From NCBI GenBank assembly GCA_020226215.1, contig CM035234.1:73921135-73985134 (forward strand): a stretch of 64,000 bases of DNA, given 5' to 3'. A model generated the notes under the pieces. That model was not told the origin of the DNA, ran no database searches, and saw only the letters and a program-made list of their open reading frames with translations. The position numbers and the translations under genes are program-made. The stretch comes from Sindora glabra. Lineage: Eukaryota; Streptophyta; Magnoliopsida; Fabales; Fabaceae. Shown here in pieces: positions 57,330-64,000 of the stretch; within the stretch, counting starts at the first letter, position 1, and each line of letters opens with the position of its first letter.

Positions 57330-60300
57330 TTACATATTGACCCTCCTGCAGCTGGTTCTGATCTGACCACTGGAGCCGGTGAGTGGGTTGATATTTCCCA
57401 TTTTCACAATTGCATTGGCAAAGTCCCTGCTGAAGCTGGGAGAGTTATTCACATAGGATCTCACTTGTGAGTCTGTGGATCCTCCATTGAAGAGCTGTTG
57501 GTCAGAGTGCAAGAGACCCCGTTTTGTCACCAAATCCGAATAGTAGGCATTGTCAAAGTGGGTTGGAGTTGTTATGTCGAGAGGAGATAAATTGTCATCA
57601 CCACCTGCACTTGGACACTTTCCTTTCAAATATGCTGCATAGGAGGGATCTATGTTGCTCTCGTTGTATATCCTTGATCTGAAGTTTGTGCACTTCGCTA
57701 GCCCTATTGTGTGAGCTCCTGCATGTGCACATGAGCATTTTTCGTAGTAACATTTCAGTGTATTATTTGTTTGGACGGATAATGAAATTTTATGGAAAAT
57801 GCATTTTTGAAAAATGAATTGATTTTTTAATGTTTGTATATTGTAAGAGAAATTAGTTTATTATTTTGGTGCATAAAAACAAATTATTTTCTATAAAAAT
57901 ATTATTTTACAAACAAATTTTAAATTTTAAGGGTTCAAAATAATCACTTCTGTTATTAAAATGTTTCCATGATATAATTAAGTCTACCAATCTTTAATAA
58001 TAAAATATTAAAAGTTAAGTGTATTTTTTTATAAAAATTAACATCCAAATAAAAAAAGTCAAAATCCTAGATTTTTTTTTTCATGTTGTCATTTCTTCTG
58101 AAGGTTAATTGATATTCATCTGACTTTACTTAAAGTTTGAAAACTACACTTGTTAATTATTTTTATTATCTATATATACCTTTGAACATAATTTTTAATT
58201 TTTATTAGGTATCAAGAGAAAGAGAGAGTGAGGGAATGGAAAAGAAATGAGGAGCGGAGAGTGAACAAAGGGGTGTGAGAAAGAGAGAAAACAAAGAAAA
58301 AAAACGAGAGGGGAGAGAAATTGCATAAGAGATAAGTTTTGTTTGTTGTTTGGAAAATATTTTTTATAAATTTTTTTTTATTTTTCTTACATATAGATAA
58401 AGGAATATTATATGTATTTATATCTCATGATTAAAAATATGATATTTAAAATTATGATGGAAAAAGAAAATAACTTTCTCTTTGAAAAATAGAAAATTAT
58501 CTTCTATCAAACTTCTTGTACTTAACATTGGACACATAAATCATTTTTTACCATTTTAATTTTTTATAATTATACTCATATAAAAAATATTTTTCATCAA
58601 AACAAATAAAATAGAATAGTGATAGAAAAGAGTGGTGAAGGGAGAAGGGAAATAAAGAGAAAAAGAATAAGAATATATAATATAAAATGATTTGAGTAAA
58701 CAATTTCTCTTAATTAAAAAGAAAATTTATTTTTCCTCCAAAAACGTTATTATTTTGTATTGATTAACTTTTCTAACTGTTCCAAATATTAAAAAGTGAG
58801 AAAAAAAATTCAGAAGGACAATTTTCTTATCACGTGATGCCATTAGTAACTTAAAAGTATAGATTATGATGCAACATTTTGTCATGCATTAATAATTTTA
58901 AATCGTTAAATTTCATTTAATTTATACAATACTGTTAAAATCAATAGATCTAAGCTGTCAAATCTATTGGTGTACTGTGGTCATTGAAATTTGTCCCTAA
59001 CTTAAATTGTATATATTAGCATATGCAGTCAACTTTGCTGTTGTGACAAAATATAATAATTACAACCATATCATGATATGCAATGTGTAATTTAAATGGT
59101 GTGTATTCACATATTCAACAATACAAAATCATATTTAAACCCTATACTCACCCACATGCATATTTATGTGCAAAAATACTCCCGCACACCCACTCTAATA
59201 TATCTCAAACAAGAAAACATTTTTTAATAATAATAAAATAAATAGTTAAATTATTAAATTTGTATATACATAAATTAAAAATTAAATTCTAAATATAATG
59301 AAGTGTATAAAATTTTTAAAAGACTTAAATACTATTTATGTTAAAGGTTCCCGAAAAAAAATTGAAAGTATGTTAATCAATGAAAAGGTGAAGTGGTAAC
59401 TATACCTGATAAAGCAACCATTTCTTGGGCTGTTAAATTTTTTTTGGCGAAAGCAGCGATGAGGCCATCAAGATCCAAAAAGGGGGAAGGTATGTCTGTA
59501 TTAGCCTTGTCTTTGCTTGCTGTGGTCGAGTCTCTTCTGCCCAACAGGACTGGCCAACTAGGTCCACCCAGCTGACAACATTCATCAAGATTTTCGAGTC
59601 TTAATTTCACCAATGTTCTCTTTTTAAGTTGTGATAGTTTTATTTCCGAATAAAGAGAGAAGGATGGAGGAAAAGGAGAGAACCAGAAAGAAAGATTATT
59701 ACATAATCCTTCTTTTATCTTAGAATTTTAGAAAAGTAGAAGAAACAGAGATTATCATTATTCTTTAAAAATCATTGGCTATTTTTTTTTTTCAATATTA
59801 GTATTTTTTACTCCTTTAATTTGAAGAGTCATGATGGTCAATTATTACCTTTTAATAAAACAAATTATTAATAATTAAATGTTAAGAGAATTGAATTAGT
59901 AGAATATTAGTAATAAACATGATAAAAGAGAAATCAACATGGTTTTAGGCCAATCTAATTTGTACTTGATTAATGAAACAAATGAAATTACGTATTATTA
60001 GTTAACAATAAATGAATAACAACATCTAAGTATGGCACATAAACAGTAATTATGTAAGCATTTCTAGTTTTAAGAGATTTGATACTTATGATGTTTCCTA
60101 GTTATGTTGAATATTTAAAAAATTCTCCAAAATTTTCTAAATTTGTAGTGACACAAAATAATCAATAATATGAATTTTAAAGGATATTAGAAGATTATTC
60201 ATAAACCTCCGATCTATTTCTCTCTAATCAAAACTTAAAAAAGAAAGTTACAATGTAACCCACTCTTCATTCTCTTTCTCCCGATCATCCTTGTCCAAAC

Positions 60301-61473
60301 ATTCTATTAAGAAAGCAAAGATTGCCCGTAAAATATACTCACAAGAACAACGGAGTCTCTAGCCGCAACTGTTAAGATGTCAGCACAAGAGACAACACAA
60401 GGACACGTCTTCTCCAATTGAGATTTTATAGTATCAATTACATCGAAACCTCTAAGAGAATTATTGTTAGGGAGAGCTGTCTTTTCACCAGTGAAATTTG
60501 CAGTGTCATCTAATAATACTGATGCATCGCACCCCTGTAAAATACAATACAAGCATAAAAATGAAAAATCAATTTCTTGTTCCCAAGAAAAAAAAAGTTC
60601 ACTTCATTTTTCATAATTAGTTATTATTTAAATAAGAATTATGTTTTCGGATAGGGTTCCACTTTCATATTTTCATATCAAATATACCTTTCGCTAATAA
60701 AAAAAATGTTATATAATGTCTACATGCAGCAAATGCATAATATAGGCAGGCAAATGTTTAAAGAGTCTGCTTTCTAGTTTTTTTTTTTTTTTAATTCTTT
60801 TCCCTAGCAGCAGGAATGGAAGTCACTTGATACACTCGCATAAAGTTTTTGGCTTGAACTCAAAACATTAAGGAAAAAAGTTTAAAAGGGAATATCAAAT
60901 ATTATTATACTATTAAGAAATTATTTGTTTTGGTTAAAAATATCTTCTATAAAAATATAATTATAAATTATTAAGATATTAAAAAATATTCATAATATGT
61001 TTTATATTAAAAATGGAAAATTTGAGAGAAAATAACTTTTTTTATTTTAGAGAAAATTTATTTTCTTCCATTTTCATAATATCATGTATCTTTTTTTTCT
61101 TTAAATAAGGTCCAGAAACAATATATCATTTTTTCACTTATATAAGAGCCTATAAAATTTTCTTACCAAAAATATTTTTAAAAAATAGAAAAAAAAGGAC
61201 CCTAAAAGCACGGAGAAAGTGTCTAGTGTAGAAATGAAAGATGAGGAGAGAAGTGAGGAAGAAACATACTTGGACAAAGCAATCATGAAAATGCAGACGA
61301 AGCAAAGATGCGCCCATGCGAGGCTCTTTAGCCACTGCGTTGTCTACCCCTCCCTGAATGATAGAAAGGGCAGAAGGACATGTTTTCGAATAAAAAGTAG
61401 TAGATAGATCATTTGAAGAAACTATCCCTATAAAACATGAAAACAGCAACAAGAGTTTGAAATTAGCAGCCAT
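57330..61473 (-). CDS. class III secretory peroxidase, copy B (intact)
   Basis: Exons on the minus strand: 61473-61270, 60534-60343, 59571-59406, 57718-57330; intron phases 0, 0, 1; all GT-AG; 316 residues. Residues 1-20 are a hydrophobic signal peptide (IVSS before NDLSTTFY). Arg59, Phe62 and His63 in LLRLHFHDCFVQ form the distal haem pocket; GCDASVLLDD binds the distal calcium; His190 in AHTIG is the proximal haem ligand; the C-terminus is QIRTSCRRVNM. The eight conserved cysteines include Cys32, 65, 70, 112, 118 and 197. An extra Cys114 replaces the Gly of the usual CPGVVSCADI motif. Expected role: oxidation of phenolics with H2O2 in the wall or apoplast, in lignification, defence or growth; nearest described types are cationic peroxidase 1 and PRX4/PRX52. 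It is the paralogue of the broken copy A. Confidence 0.95.
57719..59405 (-). other. intron 3 of peroxidase B (large)
   Basis: 1687 bp, against 910 bp in copy A. It contains two purine-rich patches (58205-58325 and 58625-58675), which I cannot assign to an element. Intron 2 (60342-59572) and intron 1 (61269-60535) are similar in size to, or shorter than, those of copy A. Confidence 0.8.
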
Positions 61474-61546
61474 GGCTGTATGATTTCTCCTGTCTCGTTT
61501 TGTTTTGCACTTGTTTTTATTGGTTAAGACTCTCTAATCTTAGAAT

Positions 61547-61555
61547 TATTTATAG
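61547..61555 (-). promoter_or_regulatory. TATA box of peroxidase B
   Basis: On the minus strand TATAAATAA, about 75-80 bp upstream of the start codon at 61473, inside CCTATAAATAATTC. Confidence 0.65.
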
Positions 61556-61559
61556 GCAT

Positions 61560-61731
61560 TTGCTAACTATATCCTTGAATTACTCGTCAAGGAGCATTTA
61601 GTTGTACTAGAAATATAAGTTGAAGTCTAAGCTCTTCCTATTGAGAGCTTTACCTAACTCATAAAAAATTGAGAATTTTGAGGATGAGTTTATTCGTATA
61701 TGTTGTATAGATTTTGCATGACTGTGTGTGT

Positions 61732-61773
<42 letters not shown>

Positions 61774-62984
61774 CTTATGGTTATTTTATTTATATTATTT
61801 TCAAAATGAATTTTAAGCTATTATTTTATAATGATTTTATCAAATATTTTGCTGTAAACCCCTCACGTCGTGACTTTAGACAATGGCAAATCCAAGTTCT
61901 TATAGTCAGTGAAAGCAACTGTTTGCTGTTTTCATAATGTAATTAAATAATTTATTAAAAAAATAATAATATCAACATCTCTATGGCATTTTTACCTTAA
62001 ATTTAATATAAAAAAGGGGTTTCTTGCTCATCACGTGTATCCCCGAACTGAGTGAAACTTATTGGTTTGATCGATTAACAATTTTAAGGCATAAGAATTT
62101 AATAATATGATTCATTTTTACTCATTATCACCTATTTCACATTTAGTCATTAGGCAATTAATTTAAACGATTATCATAAGCCTTTAAAAAAGATCAATGA
62201 CATATTCTAATTTTATAAATGGTGGAGCAACGTATTCCTAAAAAATTTGAATAAGTACACAAAGTTTGTTGATGAGTAGATTAAATTTAAGTCATAATCT
62301 ACAAAGAAATCTAAATGAATCATATTTAGTGTCATTAACATTATTTTTGGTATGCCTTTTTCTTTCTTATATTTTTTGGATCTTCCTTCATGGTGAAGTT
62401 AAAATGAATAAATAAATAAATCAGTGGGAAGAAGACATAAAATTTGCACCCTTGTTGAATGGAATGTACAGAAGCCGGTGTGGACGATTGCTAAGTTGGT
62501 ATGTACTTTGAATCCCGAAGACAAAGTTGTCCAAATAATTAAGTACTTATACAGTAAAAACTTTAATTTAAGAAGATCAAGTTGCCCCGAAATTCACCCA
62601 AAAGTCTACGATCTAGGAGAGTAATAAAGGTTGCCTGCCCCTGCGAGCCACTATGGGTGTAGCTATGCTAATTTCTGCCTTACTGTTTTAAGAAGGTCGG
62701 GATTTATTTTTGCCTTGAAAGAAAGGGTAATTCTACGGAAAATTTAATGAAGATTTAAAAAGTTTGACTCTTTTTATTTTTGAATTAATTGTTTAATATT
62801 AAAATTTGTATATTTATTTAACTCATTTATTCCAAAACTTCTTTAAAAAGTGGACAATTTGAGTTAAAAACTTTCAAAATTTTACAAGCTTTTCCTGTAG
62901 AAAATTTCTTCTAAAAAACATGGGACAGATGAGCTGAACATAAAGCTAGCAACTCATATTCAATTTTGAAAAATAGAACTACAA
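61560..62984. other. upstream region of peroxidase B, no second gene
   Basis: It holds a TA microsatellite (61733-61771) and AT-rich sequence. The open frame 62424-62624 (plus, 66 residues, starting MGRRHKICTLVEWN) has some coding look but no motif that I know. CACGTG at 62035 could be a G-box but is 560 bp from the gene. Confidence 0.45.
61733..61771. repeat. TA microsatellite
   Basis: Perfect AT run in the distal promoter of peroxidase B. Confidence 0.95.
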
Positions 62985-63370
62985 CATTTTTAAAATACAG
63001 CGACACTAAAAATTCATTGCCATAAGGTTGGCGATTATTTTTATGGCATTGTGTTTGCAAGTCTTCCTTATTCTTTCTAATAACAATGTTCTCTATGTTA
63101 TAAGCAATAGTTTTTGGAACCGTTGCCTGAAATAAAAGAAGCAATGATTTCTATAAACTCATTAGTAACGATAAAAAAATATTGTCAAAAATATAATAAA
63201 GAATGGATTATAAAAGCTTATCAGCAACAATTAAAAATTATTGCCTAAAACATAATAAGCAACAGCTTTCTAATAGAGGCAATGTTTTTTTCGACTACAA
63301 CAACAATTTATCTACTCACGACAACAGCATTTTTAGTTTCAACAACAATTTTTTTATTTAATCATTACCA
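62985..63370. mobile_element. possible CACTA-type subterminal repeat region
   Basis: Short motifs recur in both orientations: GCGACACTAAAAATTCATTGCC, TAGTAACGATAAAAAAATATTGTC, AGCAACAATTAAAAATTATTGCC, AGCAACAGC, GAGGCAATG, CAACAACAATTT. Direct and inverted copies of a GCAAC-A(n)-TTGCC theme about 40-60 bp apart resemble plant CACTA (En/Spm) subterminal regions. The CACTA terminus itself was not found. Confidence 0.35.
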
Positions 63371-63813
63371 ATGATTTTAATCTGATCCCAATATGATATG
63401 TAACAGCATAAAAAATTTTGCAGCAATTTTTATGTGCTCTATTTTCTGAACAAATTAAAATTAAATATTTAAAAAACTTTCATGCTATATTATCAATTTT
63501 TTTATTTCAAAATTCATAAAGATATATAATTTAATAAAATAAAAAATTAAATAGATAATAAATGTTAATTTCAATTTTTCTACAATTTAAAAGGTATTAT
63601 CTAAATTTTCAAAACTAAAAAGAAACAAAATCTAACTACATTAAAATTAGAGGGATATTTTACATTTCCCCATCCAATACTTAAAACCATGGATTAAAAT
63701 TGTACATTTCTCAACAAATTAAAATTTTGACTCACTATGCCATCTCAATAATAAAAAAAACAAAATCCTATATATATATAAGAGACATCTCAATAATAAA
63801 ATAAACAAAATGC

Positions 63814-63817
<4 letters not shown>

Positions 63818-63872
<55 letters not shown>
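63818..63872. repeat. TA microsatellite near the window end
   Basis: Perfect TA run, preceded by a direct repeat of AGAGACATCTCAATAATAAAA.AA.CAAAAT.CTA (about 63735 and 63781). The remaining bases to 64000 show no gene. Confidence 0.9.
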
Positions 63873-63875
<3 letters not shown>

Positions 63876-64000
63876 AGAGAGAGTACTAAGACTTACGTAC
63901 GCATCACTTTAATAATTATTGGCTTATTAAATTATTATATAAAAGTCAATTGCAACTAAATAATTAATAGTGCTTTCTTTATATTGACATTTTGAGTGTG

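Noticed and set aside
1..64000. tRNA, rRNA, CRISPR arrays or organelle DNA
   Set aside because: No cloverleaf with A and B boxes, ribosomal core motif, regularly spaced identical repeats or plastid/mitochondrial gene was recognised; the tRNA-like matches are retroelement primer-binding sites.

Overview
The window is plant nuclear DNA, almost certainly from a eudicot. It is very AT-rich, its genes carry GT-AG introns, and it holds plant class III peroxidase genes plus several plant-type transposon families. I cannot name the species. No tRNA, rRNA, operon or CRISPR array was found.

Host genes. Two class III secretory peroxidases lie on the minus strand near the two ends: copy A (2967-6942) and copy B (57330-61473). 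They share the classical four-exon layout (intron phases 0, 0, 1) and are paralogues about 50 kb apart. Copy B is intact, encoding 316 residues. Copy A has one extra A in exon 2 (T run 5340-5343 on the plus strand) that gives an early stop, and its first intron begins with GC instead of GT, so I call it a young pseudogene.

Between the peroxidases is a transposon-filled interval. From left to right: a Copia 3' end (27-1650); a 707-bp tandem repeat (8960-18580) whose second unit was split by a decayed but structurally complete minus-strand Ty1/Copia element (9920-17988); a 14.8-kb minus-strand LTR element with no gag or pol and with kilobase-scale internal tandem repeats (19118-33878), itself interrupted by a plus-strand Tat-like Ty3/Gypsy element that keeps only gag and protease remnants (20185-27976); a Tekay/Del-like solo LTR with a perfect 5-bp target duplication (34069-36507); a second Copia 3' end related to the one at the window start, in opposite orientation (40330-41830); and a 6.7-kb Mutator-like element (44333-51056).

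The Mutator-like element is the most interesting object. It has a perfect 9-bp target duplication and degenerate terminal inverted repeats of about 85 bp. Arrays of GGCGCC-centred hairpins lie just inside both ends. Its coding core joins the N-terminal PB1-like part of a MuDR protein to the C-terminal part of a plant mobile domain (PMD, MAIN-like) protein, out of frame. It also has a promoter-like segment, an AT-rich minisatellite and a third, internal copy of a terminus.

To its right lie a degenerate AT-rich tandem array (51720-54330), a clean 0.7-kb tandem duplication carrying a hAT-like MITE (54427-55826), peroxidase B, and a possible CACTA subterminal region (62985-63370).
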